Positions 1 to 7,195 of a DNA stretch of 64,000 nt are shown piece by piece. Origin of the DNA: a virus. The DNA is taken from positions 124,001 through 188,000 of the IMG/VR virus record IMGVR_UViG_3300046003_007336. The stretch is one strand, 5' to 3'. Positions within the stretch are counted from its first letter, which is position 1, and each line of letters opens with the position of its first letter. The position numbers were made by a program, and so were the translations under genes. The notes beneath the pieces are model-generated. The model was not told the DNA's origin, did no database searches, and saw only the letters and a list, made by a program, of their open reading frames with translations.

Positions 1-1
1 T

Positions 2-253
2 GATCGGGTCTCGAACAAACACCTCACCGAAGCCAGCGTCATCATCGACATCCTGAATCGCGCAGTGGTCAAGAACCGCCACAGCGACGGGAACGACGAC
101 AAGCTGGCCGTCGAGCACTTCCTGACCAAATACACCGAACTCGTCACCGAGGGTCTGGTCCAGTTCGCGCGCAACTCCGGCCTCGTCAACGAAGCCACCG
201 TGGCCGCCGCCGCTGCTGAAGCGGATGCGGAGGAAGCTGCGGCTGCCGAGTGA
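2..253 (+). CDS. Unknown protein, 5' end outside the window
   Basis: The reading frame is open from the first bases of the window, so the true start lies upstream and only the last 83 residues are visible. An internal ATG/GTG restart is possible but there is no reason to prefer it. The visible part begins with a helical stretch that includes TEASVIIDILNRAVV and ends in an Ala/Glu-rich tail (residues AAAAAEADAEEAAAAE), which suggests a small helical, possibly coiled-coil protein. The stop codon overlaps the GTG start of the next gene (GTGA), so the two are translationally coupled. I do not recognise the family. Confidence 0.6.
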   Translation, partial: DRVSNKHLTEASVIIDILNRAVVKNRHSDGNDDKLAVEHFLTKYTELVTEGLVQFARNSGLVNEATVAAAAAEADAEEAAAAE

Positions 254-825
254 CCAACAAGATCATCCTCACGGACGTCGATGAGACCATTCTGAATTTC
301 ACCGGCCCCTTCGAGGCATGGCTTGCAGAGCAGGGCTACACCGTCAACGGAACCCTGCGGGACACCTACGGCATCCACCACCTGATCGGCATCCACGACC
401 TCGACGAGATCACCAGGATTGTGGGCGAGTTCCACGATGCAGGAGAGACCTTCGCAGCCTTGGAGCCGGAACCACACGCTCTTGAAGCCATGACGGAACT
501 CTATCTGGACGGCTTCAGGTTCGTCGCCATCACGGCGGTTGACGATACGCCCAACATCAAGGCGAGGCGTATCGAAAACCTCAACCGGGCGTTCGGGTTC
601 GACTTCGAAGATTGTATCTGTGTCGGTCAGATGCAGCCCAAGACGGAGGCGTTGAAGAAATTCTCGCCGACCGTCTGGGTCGAGGACAACCCCCACCACG
701 CCTACGAGGGCAGCCGGTTGGGTCACCGCACATTCCTGATCAACCACGCCTTCAACGAATATTTCAAAGATGATCTCGTCACGCGGGTCCAGGACTGGCG
801 CGAGATCAGAAAGGCTATCCTGTGA
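250..825 (+). CDS. HAD-superfamily phosphatase-like protein
   Basis: A 191-residue protein that opens with the HAD catalytic motif I DVDETILN (residues 9-16), where the first Asp is the nucleophile and the second the acid/base. A Thr-containing motif II follows (FVAITAVDD, about residue 95) and then an acidic motif IV (VWVEDNPHHA, about residue 144). Size and motif order fit small phage HAD hydrolases such as 5'(3')-deoxyribonucleotidases or polynucleotide-kinase-type phosphatases. The exact substrate cannot be read from the sequence; a nucleotide monophosphate is likely given the kinase-like and thymidine kinase genes nearby. It starts at GTG 250 inside the previous stop (GTGA) and ends by overlapping the next GTG start. 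Confidence 0.8.
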   Translation: MTNKIILTDVDETILNFTGPFEAWLAEQGYTVNGTLRDTYGIHHLIGIHDLDEITRIVGEFHDAGETFAALEPEPHALEAMTELYLDGFRFVAITAVDDTPNIKARRIENLNRAFGFDFEDCICVGQMQPKTEALKKFSPTVWVEDNPHHAYEGSRLGHRTFLINHAFNEYFKDDLVTRVQDWREIRKAIL

Positions 826-941
826 ACTTCATCGCTGAACATGGCGACATACTGATTGGCATCGGCGTCGGTGCCGCCGCCGCTCTGGTGGGCGGAGTCG
901 TCTTCCTCCTGTGGCTTTTCAAGGACTTTCGAATCAGATGA
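822..941 (+). CDS. Small single-pass membrane protein
   Basis: A 39-residue frame that exactly fills the gap between the HAD gene and the next gene. It starts at GTG 822, overlapping the upstream stop as GTGA, and its own TGA (939-941) overlaps the next ATG (938) as ATGA. The product is one hydrophobic helix (ILIGIGVGAAAALVGGVVFL, about residues 10-29) with a basic tail (KDFRIR), predicting an inner-membrane protein with the C-terminus in the cytoplasm. The coupling at both ends is the main evidence that it is a gene. No family is recognised. Confidence 0.65.
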   Translation: MNFIAEHGDILIGIGVGAAAALVGGVVFLLWLFKDFRIR

Positions 942-1489
942 TCTCTGGTTCCTTGCCGCCGCTAGCCGGACACGCAACCGCGACCTCGCGGCTTGGGCCA
1001 TACACATACTCCGTTCGCGGGCGTGACGCCCACGGTCACGAGGTCACACTTGGTTCGTTCACTGACAACGAAAAAGCGATTAGTTTCAAAGTCAAACAAA
1101 TCCTCAACCGTGGCACCTTGGGTTCCTACATAACGCCAAACAAAGCCCTTGCTTTCAACAAAGCGCACGTGGTCATTCAAACGGTCCATCGTTTTCAGAG
1201 ATTCCTGAAGGATGACGAGTTGAAAACTATCGGCTCTATTGTTCTCCCGAATATCGATGCTCGATATCCGACTGCGAAAGGATATGCGGACGCTGAGCTT
1301 ATCGGCCAGTTGGAGTGGGAGTATGTCGATTACAATCTAGTTGCCATAAAGCGTCCAAATAAATGGTATTGCACCATGGAAGTTGTGGCCGAACTGAATA
1401 AACTTACCCCACACAATGGTCACATTATTTGGGAGACCAACTTCGGCGATTTGGAAGCCGACGTATCAAAGGAGATGCTTGCTTGCTGA
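938..1489 (+). CDS. Unknown phage protein, 183 aa
   Basis: I choose ATG 938, which overlaps the stop of the membrane protein (ATGA), over an upstream in-frame start at 911 that would overlap it more deeply. The protein has a beta-rich N-terminal part (GPYTYSVRGRDAHG, GSFTDNEKAISFKV) resembling the 'aromatic strand, acidic turn, short helix, F-x-x' arrangement seen at the C-terminus of several other small proteins here. The rest is mixed alpha/beta. No catalytic motif is visible. The 3' end contains AAAGGAG, which serves as the ribosome-binding site of the next gene. Confidence 0.7.
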   Translation: MISGSLPPLAGHATATSRLGPYTYSVRGRDAHGHEVTLGSFTDNEKAISFKVKQILNRGTLGSYITPNKALAFNKAHVVIQTVHRFQRFLKDDELKTIGSIVLPNIDARYPTAKGYADAELIGQLEWEYVDYNLVAIKRPNKWYCTMEVVAELNKLTPHNGHIIWETNFGDLEADVSKEMLAC

Positions 1490-2019
1490 TAAACCTTTAT
1501 GGCCCGCCCGGCTGCGGGAAATCTACGACCAGAGCGGGGGTGTTCTATCACCTCAAGCAGGCCGGAGTGAACTGCGAAGAGGTCACTGAATTTGCCAAGA
1601 AATTAGTCTGGGAGCATCGGGGCAAGACCCTCGAATGCCAGCCGTATGTCTTCGGCAAGCAGCTTCGTGACATCGAAGTCCTGAAGGGTCAGGTCGCGGC
1701 AATCATCACGGACTCGCCATTGCTGCTCAGCAAGTTCTACGGTGAGAAATACTGCGGTGATCGCTACCCGGCGTCGTTCTACGACTACGTGGTCGATCAA
1801 GCTCGCCTTCACGGTGGGATGAACATCCTGCTCCGTCGAGTGAAGCCCTACAATCCCAAGGGCCGCAACCAGACCGCTGATGAATCCGACGCCTTTGGTG
1901 CCGATCTGAAAGCGATGCTGGATGGTCTTGGCGTCGATTACATCGAACTCGACGGCGACAAGGAAGCGGCCGAGAAAATCGCTACGATGGCCCTGGCCCA
2001 GATGTCTGAGCAACGTTGA
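1483..2019 (+). CDS. P-loop NTPase, nucleoside/polynucleotide kinase-like
   Basis: The protein begins MLINLYGPPGCGKST, so the Walker A P-loop (GPPGCGKST) sits right at the N-terminus as in deoxynucleotide kinases and NadR-type ATPases. A Walker B-like strand (AAIITDSPLLLS) follows at about residue 73. The start is an unusual TTG at 1483, nine bases after an AAAGGAG ribosome-binding site (1467-1473) and overlapping the previous stop by seven bases. An ATG 54 bases earlier would overlap the upstream gene deeply and add residues that do not look like a kinase. Product length is 178 aa. The substrate is unknown; a nucleotide or nucleic-acid 5' end is plausible. The 3' end is overlapped by the convergent HNH gene for 38 bases. 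Confidence 0.75.
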   Translation: MLINLYGPPGCGKSTTRAGVFYHLKQAGVNCEEVTEFAKKLVWEHRGKTLECQPYVFGKQLRDIEVLKGQVAAIITDSPLLLSKFYGEKYCGDRYPASFYDYVVDQARLHGGMNILLRRVKPYNPKGRNQTADESDAFGADLKAMLDGLGVDYIELDGDKEAAEKIATMALAQMSEQR

Positions 2020-2518
2020 CGCAGAGTTCGATGAACTCATCAACGCCGAGAGATTGTTTGGCGTAGTTGACGTGGTAATGGACCCACCAAACATTGTCGA
2101 TTTCGTAAGGCAAGGTTGGGTCTTTCCTATCCAACGATGCCGTCGCTCGGTTGGCACTCTGGAATGCAATCTCCACTCCACTTAGAGCGCATTTTCTCTC
2201 TTGTTTGAGGTATAGGTCCCAAAGGTCTTCGATAGTCACGTGGAAAGCAATGTTCCTGACACGAGCCCCGTTTCGAAAACCGTTGAATCGGGTCAAAGAA
2301 AGCTCGCCGCAACCACGCCAACCACAGTGTTCCGCCATCTTCCTTCCTCGGTAAGCGGGCGCGAGGCGAGGAAGTCCGTAATGATCTAGGTAGTTGCTTA
2401 CGGTCTTGTTGTTGCATCCAATCTCCTTCGAGATGTCAAGGGGAGACCTTTGCTTCTCGATGTGCTCTCTGATCAAGTATTCCTTCGTCAGTATGCTATC
2501 AAATTTTGCGATTCTCAT
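1982..2518 (-). CDS. HNH-type endonuclease with N-terminal helix-turn-helix, likely homing
   Basis: A 178-residue minus-strand protein inside a plus-strand operon. The N-terminal third reads as a helix-turn-helix (SPLDISKEIGCNNKTVSNYL, about residues 22-41). The C-terminal half matches the phage HNH pattern: CALSGVEI, then TASLDRKDP, then DNVWWVHYHVNYAKQSLG and a terminal EFIELC helix. In this family these motifs form a beta-beta-alpha metal nuclease. The start chosen is ATG 2518; the frame continues upstream opposite thymidine kinase, but those residues are a shadow. Its 3' end overlaps the ATPase gene. Opposite orientation and lack of coupling suggest a mobile homing endonuclease that needs no intron. 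Confidence 0.7.
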   Translation of the reverse strand: MRIAKFDSILTKEYLIREHIEKQRSPLDISKEIGCNNKTVSNYLDHYGLPRLAPAYRGRKMAEHCGWRGCGELSLTRFNGFRNGARVRNIAFHVTIEDLWDLYLKQERKCALSGVEIAFQSANRATASLDRKDPTLPYEIDNVWWVHYHVNYAKQSLGVDEFIELCVNVAQTSGPGPS

Positions 2519-2544
2519 GATTCCCAAGTATATTTCGTTTGAAC

Positions 2545-2550
2545 TATTTA
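2545..2550 (-). promoter_or_regulatory. Late promoter box (TAAATA) before the HNH gene
   Basis: On the minus strand the sequence reads GA-TAAATA-GT, 26 bases before the HNH start. It matches the -10 element recognised by gp55-type late sigma factors (TATAAATA in T4). The expected transcription start is about 2539. Only the core hexamer supports it. Confidence 0.4.
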
Positions 2551-2563
2551 TCCTGGAAATAAT

Positions 2564-3112
2564 ATGCCAATAGGACACCTCACCGTAATCTGCGGCCCCA
2601 TGTACGGCGGCAAGACCACCGAACTCCTCAAGCGAGTCCTGTGGTCCCGCAATGGGCTCGGGCGCCACGTCCTCGTGGTCAAGCCAGCCTTCGATAATCG
2701 CTACTCGATGACGAAGATTGTCTCCCATGACGGTCTGTCGGTGGATGCGATGTCGATCAAGACTTGGCGAGACCACGTTGATGGCGGCCGACCCGAACTC
2801 GTATGCTTCGATGAGGTTCAGTTCTTCACCGACCCGCATTTCGACTGCGACATCATTGACGTAGTCAGAGGTCTTCTCGGAGAAGGCGTGGACGTTGTCG
2901 CGAACGGTCTGGACATGACCGCAGACGGTGACCCGTTCCCGATCACTGCTACCTTGATGGCCCTGGCCGACGAGGTCGTGAAGGTGAAATCGAACTGTTC
3001 GATCTGCGGAACGGCTGCCACGAAGACGTTGAAGATCGCGGGCTCTGGTGCCCAAATCGAACTCGGAAGCGTCGGCATGTATGAGCCTCGGTGCAATTCC
3101 CACTGGGAGTAA
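2564..3112 (+). CDS. tdk: Thymidine kinase
   Basis: ATP-dependent phosphorylation of thymidine to dTMP in the cytoplasm, a salvage step that feeds phage DNA synthesis. The 182-residue protein has the type II thymidine kinase layout: P-loop GPMYGGKTTEL (residues 11-21), Walker B/catalytic DEVQFF (about 84-89, with the expected Glu), a lasso-type region with GLDMTADGDPF, and a structural zinc pair CSIC near residue 146 completed by a later Cys in EPRC. Length is normal for the family (about 190). The start ATG 2564 has a weak GGAA ribosome-binding site. It is separated from the previous plus-strand gene by the HNH insertion. Confidence 0.93.
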   Translation: MPIGHLTVICGPMYGGKTTELLKRVLWSRNGLGRHVLVVKPAFDNRYSMTKIVSHDGLSVDAMSIKTWRDHVDGGRPELVCFDEVQFFTDPHFDCDIIDVVRGLLGEGVDVVANGLDMTADGDPFPITATLMALADEVVKVKSNCSICGTAATKTLKIAGSGAQIELGSVGMYEPRCNSHWE

Positions 3113-3143
3113 TTGGTTGCCAAAATATCCCTTCCGCTATATT
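3113..3143 (+). promoter_or_regulatory. Candidate sigma70-like promoter
   Basis: The -10 box TATATT lies at 3138-3143, eight bases before the ATG at 3152. Possible -35 elements are TTGGTT (3113-3118, 19-base spacer) or TTGCCA (3117-3122, 15-base spacer); neither spacing is ideal. The short distance to the ATG suggests a leaderless or nearly leaderless transcript, as at other sites in this genome. Confidence 0.4.
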
Positions 3144-3151
3144 GGTCAGGG

Positions 3152-3478
3152 ATGAAGAAGAAGCCATATCGGGCCAAGAAAGCGAAGGCACTCGGTCTTC
3201 ACTGCGTCACCATCTATTGCGGTGACAACCCGGCTCGTGGTCGAATCCAAAATGATGTCGCCATGCTTCTCAAGCACGATGCCAGCGACGCCGAGTACAT
3301 GTTCTCCTACAAGGTCAACCATGGTCTCCTACAGGTGGCCGTTCCGACCATGGGGCAGGCCCTTGCGGTCAGGATGCTGGGCGGCGAGTTCGTCGTCGAG
3401 ACCCCCTTCTTCTATCAAAGCCACCCGAGCACGAACGGGCGCGGGCGGAACGTCACCTTTACCCTGGTGGCCGATTGA
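3152..3478 (+). CDS. Unknown phage protein, 108 aa
   Basis: The start is taken as ATG 3152, downstream of a -10-like TATATT, because the in-frame TTG at 3113 would lie within the promoter region. The N-terminus is strongly basic (MKKKPYRAKKAKALG), followed by a mixed alpha/beta domain with HCVTIYCGDNPARG and a helix near MGQALAVRMLGGEFV. The basic N-terminus could contact nucleic acid, but no known motif is present. The stop codon overlaps the next start (TGATG). Confidence 0.65.
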   Translation: MKKKPYRAKKAKALGLHCVTIYCGDNPARGRIQNDVAMLLKHDASDAEYMFSYKVNHGLLQVAVPTMGQALAVRMLGGEFVVETPFFYQSHPSTNGRGRNVTFTLVAD

Positions 3479-3807
3479 TGATCATCTACACGACCAACAC
3501 GGCCTACTATCGGGAAATTCCAGCCGGATATGGCTTCCTCCTGTGCAGTCAGGGGGTTTTTTCCATTCTGCCTTACGGGCACTCCCGCAACGCCGTTTAC
3601 AATCTCAGAGAGGCCTTCATCGACCGGCCAGACTTTCGAGGATGGGGGGCGTTCGCCCGAGGCGTTAAAAGAACGTCTCGGCGATGGATTGCTCTGATGT
3701 CCACAAGAGAGGAAGCCGAGAGCATCGCCGATGCCCTCAAGGGTGTTCGCCACGGCTCGAAGAAATTCCACACCATCCTGCATCTGATGGCGGACGAGGT
3801 CCGATGA
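3478..3807 (+). CDS. Unknown phage protein, 109 aa
   Basis: Starts at ATG 3478, sharing a base with the previous TGA; a TTG codon just before it is in frame but less likely. The protein is an alpha/beta domain ending in RRWIALMSTREEAESIADAL, an aromatic strand followed by an 'acidic turn plus helix' like that of other small proteins in this genome. No functional motif is recognised. It is coupled to the next gene by an ATGA overlap. Confidence 0.65.
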   Translation: MIIYTTNTAYYREIPAGYGFLLCSQGVFSILPYGHSRNAVYNLREAFIDRPDFRGWGAFARGVKRTSRRWIALMSTREEAESIADALKGVRHGSKKFHTILHLMADEVR

Positions 3808-4181
3808 TTCGCGCCGTCCACGACCACTCATCGAACCGGAAGCTTCCCGGCAGCAATACGTTCATCATTCATGGCATGCAGATCATGCAGGTGAACAGCT
3901 ACGTCTTCAATGGAACACCACACGCCTCGATGCCCTTCGATCTTTCTAACGGGCGACTTCGAGTTGTTGATATCGGCGACGATGGGGAACCGGTGACGGT
4001 CAGAGCATTCCCGGCCGTAAAAGAAGTCGATTTCTGGGAGTTCGTCTGCGACACCTTTGAGGAGGCACAAACTGTCGTCGCGCACATTCTGCCCCTTCGT
4101 GAGAAATACGACGAGGAGGTCGCCGAGGCGAAGCGCAAACTCGATGCCTCCTGCTATCTGATCGCCGACGTCATCGAATAA
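3804..4181 (+). CDS. Unknown phage protein, 125 aa
   Basis: ATG 3804 overlaps the preceding stop (ATGA); the longer frame from 3684 would overlap the upstream gene by 120 bases and is rejected. The middle of the protein is beta-rich (SNGRLRVVDIGDDGEPVTVR). The C-terminal half is a long amphipathic helix (EEAQTVVAHILPLREKYDEE and following, about residues 80-115) that could form a coiled coil. No family is recognised. It is the last gene before a new promoter. Confidence 0.65.
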   Translation: MIRAVHDHSSNRKLPGSNTFIIHGMQIMQVNSYVFNGTPHASMPFDLSNGRLRVVDIGDDGEPVTVRAFPAVKEVDFWEFVCDTFEEAQTVVAHILPLREKYDEEVAEAKRKLDASCYLIADVIE

Positions 4182-4210
4182 TTGACTGCGGCGGCCAGCC
4201 GGGCTATTTT
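4182..4210 (+). promoter_or_regulatory. Sigma70-like promoter for the nucleotidyltransferase operon
   Basis: TTGACT (4182-4187), a 17-base spacer and TATTTT (4205-4210) form a good sigma70-type promoter in a 58-base gap. The predicted start is near 4217, giving a leader of roughly 23 bases before ATG 4240. Confidence 0.6.
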
Positions 4211-4239
4211 GGCTTACCATTTAATCCAAAGACCCCCAG

Positions 4240-5124
4240 ATGTTGATCGACCGCCTTGTCCAAGCAGGGGTGGCAACGCCCCCGCGTTGGATGCCCGCGA
4301 ACACCCACTATCTCACGATGATGGGCTCGGTGGCCTATGGGGTTTCGGGCGACACGTCGGACGTGGACGTCTACGGCTTCTGCATGCCGCCAAAGGAGAT
4401 GGTCTTCCCGCACATGCAAGGGGTCATCTCTGGCTTCGGCTCGGCTCCCGAAACCTTCCAGCAATACCAGCAGCACCATATGCCGCTGGACAAGGCTGAA
4501 TACGACGTCGTCGTCTACAGCATCGTGAAATATTTCCATCTCCTGATGGAGAATAACCCGAACATCATCGACAGCCTCTTCACTCCGCAACGGTGCATCC
4601 TGCACATGACCGAGGTGGCCCGGTTGGTTCGTGATAATCGGCGCCTATTCTTGCACAAGGGCTGCTACCCGAAGTTCAAGGGCTACGCGTATTCGCAGAT
4701 CATGAAGATCAAGGCGAAGAAGCAGTCCGAGAACGCCAAGCGGGCTGCGTCGATGGAAGAGCACGGCTACGACGTCAAGGCCGCCTACCATGTGGTCCGC
4801 CTCGCGCTGGAGTGCGAGCAAATCCTCGAAGAGGGCAACCTCGACCTGGAGCGCAACCGGGCCCAACTCAAGGCGATTCGTCGCGGCGAGTGGACCTTCG
4901 AGCATCTCGAACAGTGGTTCTCCGACAAGGAAATCCACCTCGAAAACGTGCACGCGGCATCCAAGCTGCCTGCCGTTCCCGACGAGGCGGCTATCCGGGA
5001 CCTTCTGATGAAGTGTCTGGAACTCCACTATGGCAAGCTCGAACAGGCAGCCGTCGTTCGTCAAACTGACATGGCGCGCGTCCTGGCTGAGATGCAGGCG
5101 GTCATTGATAGGCACCAAACCTGA
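4240..5124 (+). CDS. Polymerase-beta-superfamily nucleotidyltransferase (RlaP/YcgL-like)
   Basis: A 294-residue protein with the nucleotidyltransferase signature GSVAYGVSGDTSDVDVYGFC at residues 29-48: the Gly-Ser helix followed by the metal-binding D-x-D. Further family features are the helix-rich C-terminal half, VVVYSIVKYFHLLMENNPNI (about residues 88-107) and AYHVVRLALECEQIL (about 181-195). This resembles the large nucleotidyltransferase family often found next to phage RNA-repair enzymes (Pfam PF10127). It presumably adds a nucleotide to an RNA end or a protein side chain; the target is unknown and no RNA ligase is visible in this window. It has its own promoter and couples to the next gene by TGATG. 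Confidence 0.8.
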   Translation: MLIDRLVQAGVATPPRWMPANTHYLTMMGSVAYGVSGDTSDVDVYGFCMPPKEMVFPHMQGVISGFGSAPETFQQYQQHHMPLDKAEYDVVVYSIVKYFHLLMENNPNIIDSLFTPQRCILHMTEVARLVRDNRRLFLHKGCYPKFKGYAYSQIMKIKAKKQSENAKRAASMEEHGYDVKAAYHVVRLALECEQILEEGNLDLERNRAQLKAIRRGEWTFEHLEQWFSDKEIHLENVHAASKLPAVPDEAAIRDLLMKCLELHYGKLEQAAVVRQTDMARVLAEMQAVIDRHQT

Positions 5125-5510
5125 TGGCCAAGAAGCATCTCCGCATGAGCTACATGGGCGAAGAGAACGCCAAGGCTCTCAACTATCTCCTGTGCTGGCC
5201 GACCAAGATCGGGCCCATGCCGGGTGACTTGACGGTGGCCGAAGTGGTCGAGAGGATGAAAGAAGATGGGTTCCCGTTCAGCTTCGTGCTGGACGGGGAC
5301 CTACCTCGCGACTCACAGTGCCTGCTGGCGTTCTCATCCACTATCAAAGAAGAGACTGATCTCGGGGAATGGACAGCCCTCATCCACACCGAAGAAGCCA
5401 CACCCAACTACGTCTCGAAGATGCTCATCTTTGCCCGCGACGACAAAACCTTCATGCGTCTTGTATTTCTGAACGGGATAACTATTGACCGCGCCGCGAC
5501 CGGGGGCTAA
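5124..5510 (+). CDS. Unknown phage protein, 128 aa
   Basis: The start ATG 5124 overlaps the nucleotidyltransferase stop (TGATG). The sequence alternates strands and short helices and ends with KMLIFARDDKTFMRLVFL, a 'beta strand, acidic turn, F-x-R-L-x-F' arrangement shared with many small proteins in this genome. The stop codon TAA lies within the -10 element of the next promoter. Function unknown. Confidence 0.65.
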   Translation: MAKKHLRMSYMGEENAKALNYLLCWPTKIGPMPGDLTVAEVVERMKEDGFPFSFVLDGDLPRDSQCLLAFSSTIKEETDLGEWTALIHTEEATPNYVSKMLIFARDDKTFMRLVFLNGITIDRAATGG

Positions 5511-5513
5511 GGT
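5485..5513 (+). promoter_or_regulatory. Candidate promoter for a leaderless transcript
   Basis: TTGACC (5485-5490), a 17-base spacer and TAAGGT (5508-5513) are followed by exactly six bases before ATG 5520. The expected +1 therefore coincides with the start codon. The -10 box overlaps the stop codon of the previous gene. Confidence 0.45.
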
Positions 5514-5519
5514 CATCAA

Positions 5520-5900
5520 ATGTCCATGATGACCAAAACCCGCGTTGAGCACCAGGACTACGGAGCCGAGTCAGGCTACAAGTCTCTGACCGACAAAGCC
5601 ATCAAGGAACTCGCGCTGGCGGTTCGCGCCGGGTCTGTGTTCGGAACCTGGAACTTCCGAGAGTCGGAAAAGAACATGATCGGGACGGTCTTCATGGCCT
5701 TCATGCTCATGAACTCCATCCAGAAAAAGATTCTGGTCCGGGACGGCATCTTCCACCTCTACGAATTCATGGACAAAGCCGGTCCTCGGTCGATCAACGG
5801 CTATCCGATTTTCTACTCGTTTCACATGCTGGACCGCGACGACGCCAAGCGGCTCGAAACGGCACTGGATGCCCTCGAATCCTTCATGGGAGAACCCTGA
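5520..5900 (+). CDS. Unknown phage protein, 126 aa
   Basis: ATG 5520 lies six bases after a -10-like TAAGGT, so the mRNA may be leaderless; no ribosome-binding site is visible. The protein is mostly helical, with a hydrophobic stretch MIGTVFMAFMLMNSIQKKIL near residue 52 and a C-terminal strand-helix unit (YSFHMLDRDDAKRLETALDA). No known family. The stop overlaps the next ATG (TGATG). Confidence 0.65.
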   Translation: MSMMTKTRVEHQDYGAESGYKSLTDKAIKELALAVRAGSVFGTWNFRESEKNMIGTVFMAFMLMNSIQKKILVRDGIFHLYEFMDKAGPRSINGYPIFYSFHMLDRDDAKRLETALDALESFMGEP

Positions 5901-6160
5901 TGCCCGGCCATTTCATCGACAAATCCAAATGGGACGACGTCAAGCCGCCGTTCTCCTTCGTGCGGGTCGATAACCCCGAGTTCCGTGACACCCATCGGGA
6001 GATGATGAAGAAGTGGCTGGTCGCCCGGTGCGGCGGCTGGATTTACTTCGACGACGTCGATACGTTCGTGTTCGAGCGGCCCGGCGACGCAATGATGTTC
6101 CGCATCTGGGTGGAGTCCGAGCCCTTCCAGTCCGATGGGTCGATTGATGACCCAGCCTAA
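5900..6160 (+). CDS. Small unknown protein with C-terminal F-R-I-W motif
   Basis: An 86-residue protein coupled to its neighbour by TGATG. Its core reads GGWIYFDDVDTFVFERPGD followed by AMMFRIWVE: an aromatic strand, an acidic turn, a short helix and a final aromatic strand. This is the same arrangement as the F-K-L-R-F proteins found elsewhere in the window (for example at 31425, 40705 and 12399). Function unknown. Confidence 0.65.
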   Translation: MPGHFIDKSKWDDVKPPFSFVRVDNPEFRDTHREMMKKWLVARCGGWIYFDDVDTFVFERPGDAMMFRIWVESEPFQSDGSIDDPA

Positions 6161-6329
6161 CCCGAAGGTCGTCGAATCCCTCGCGACTCTCTGCGCCTTC
6201 ATCGGATGGGCTGAGGAAGATGACGCCGTTTATGGTGGCCGCAAGGCTGACGAAGCCATGAAGGCGTTGTCTATCGTCACCGGCATTCCGACGTCAAAAA
6301 TTCGAGAGGTTGCGGGCGTAGATCGGTGA
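6147..6329 (+). CDS. Small unknown helical protein, 60 aa
   Basis: I choose ATG 6147 (MTQPNPKVVES); an in-frame ATG twelve bases earlier at 6135 is an alternative. Both overlap the end of the previous gene. The product is mostly helical with a short acidic patch (GWAEEDDAVYGG). The stop is overlapped by the next GTG (GTGA). No family is recognised. Confidence 0.55.
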   Translation: MTQPNPKVVESLATLCAFIGWAEEDDAVYGGRKADEAMKALSIVTGIPTSKIREVAGVDR

Positions 6330-6532
6330 ACACATACAATGCCTACGAGCGGCGCGAGACGCTCACCCAGACCCAACTCGAAAATCTCGAAGCCGCCCTG
6401 CTCGATGAGATTCGACGCTACCAGCGCACGCTGGACAACTATCCCCTCGACCGACTGGAGAAATACGGCAAGCCCTACATGGCGGTGCTGCTCGGACGGC
6501 TGGAGGATGTCCAACTCCTGCGGAGACGGTGA
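6326..6532 (+). CDS. Small unknown charged helical protein, 68 aa
   Basis: Starts at GTG 6326 inside the previous stop codon (GTGA). The sequence is almost entirely predicted helix (TQTQLENLEAALLDEIRRYQ, then RLEKYGKPYMAVLLGRLEDV) and rich in Leu, Glu and Arg, consistent with a helical hairpin or small coiled coil. The stop overlaps the next ATG. Confidence 0.55.
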   Translation: MNTYNAYERRETLTQTQLENLEAALLDEIRRYQRTLDNYPLDRLEKYGKPYMAVLLGRLEDVQLLRRR

Positions 6533-6720
6533 TGAGCATCCTGGTCCCGTGTGCGGCCCTCTTCGCGTTGTCGGGTTTTTTCTTCTGGATGGCCCGCACG
6601 ACCTCTCGTAAGCACCGCAAGCGACCGACCCGCCATGAAGCCCTCACGGGCGCCACGATGGGCTCCAAGGAGACCAAGGACGGCATTGTTGTCCTCATGG
6701 GCAAACGGGAGCCAGAGTGA
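6532..6720 (+). CDS. Small membrane protein, 62 aa
   Basis: The start is ATG 6532 (TGATG overlap with the previous gene); a GTG one codon earlier is also in frame. An N-terminal hydrophobic helix (ILVPCAALFALSGFFFWMA, about residues 3-21) is followed by a basic segment (RTTSRKHRKR) and a polar tail. The positive-inside rule predicts a short periplasmic N-terminus and a cytoplasmic C-terminus. It could be an inner-membrane effector; nothing specific is recognisable. Confidence 0.55.
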   Translation: MSILVPCAALFALSGFFFWMARTTSRKHRKRPTRHEALTGATMGSKETKDGIVVLMGKREPE

Positions 6721-7004
6721 TGTCGTTCATGAGGCGACGGGCCAACATGGACTTCATGCACGGCCCCCAGGTTGATTGGGATGTGGGCGGCACGTTTGTG
6801 TTGCTCGAAGACGCCGGGGATGACCCCAAAAAGGTCGCGCTCGCGGTGCGGGCTCACCATGCCCAGCACGACAATCTGATGTCCATGATGGATGCCGTGT
6901 GGCTGATCAACAAAGCACCCGTCTATGTCGCGGGAGGGCTCGATCTCCGAGAGGCCGATCTCCTCAGGGGCCTGCTGGGAAGTCTCGGCGCCACCGTGTC
7001 GTGA
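6720..7004 (+). CDS. Unknown phage protein, 94 aa
   Basis: ATG 6720 overlaps the upstream stop (TGATG); the in-frame GTG at 6717 is the alternative. The Met-rich N-terminus (MSFMRRRANMDFMHG) is followed by a short beta unit (GGTFVLLEDAG) and helices with several His residues (AVRAHHAQHDN). No motif is recognised. Coupled to the next gene by GTGA. Confidence 0.55.
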   Translation: MSFMRRRANMDFMHGPQVDWDVGGTFVLLEDAGDDPKKVALAVRAHHAQHDNLMSMMDAVWLINKAPVYVAGGLDLREADLLRGLLGSLGATVS

Positions 7005-7195
7005 TCTACAAGACGTGCTCGATCTGCGGTCTCTACGATTGCGCGGAGCCCCTATGCGGCGACCCAGACAACGGAACCTGCGGTGCCCCGGACTGCCCGG
7101 AGTATTATCGAAACGCTCGCGTGGGATGCAAGGATTGCCGACCGGTCAAGAAACCGTTTAGTGTCGAATCCCGTACTCGACCGTATCCCACTTGA
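7001..7195 (+). CDS. Small Cys-rich zinc-binding-like protein, 64 aa
   Basis: The start is GTG 7001 in the previous stop (GTGA); a longer frame from 6899 is an overlap artefact. The protein contains eight or more cysteines arranged as CSIC, then C-x4-C, then CGAPDC and CKDC, a pattern consistent with two small zinc ribbons or knuckles. Nothing else is recognisable. It is the last gene of the rightward operon, and its 3' end overlaps the convergent gene at 7158 by 38 bases. Confidence 0.6.
   Translation: MIYKTCSICGLYDCAEPLCGDPDNGTCGAPDCPEYYRNARVGCKDCRPVKKPFSVESRTRPYPT

Noticed and set aside
2519-3103. N-terminal extension of the HNH gene to 3103 on the minus strand
   Set aside because: It lies opposite thymidine kinase. 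The HNH protein starts naturally at ATG 2518, and the extension has no HNH-related content.
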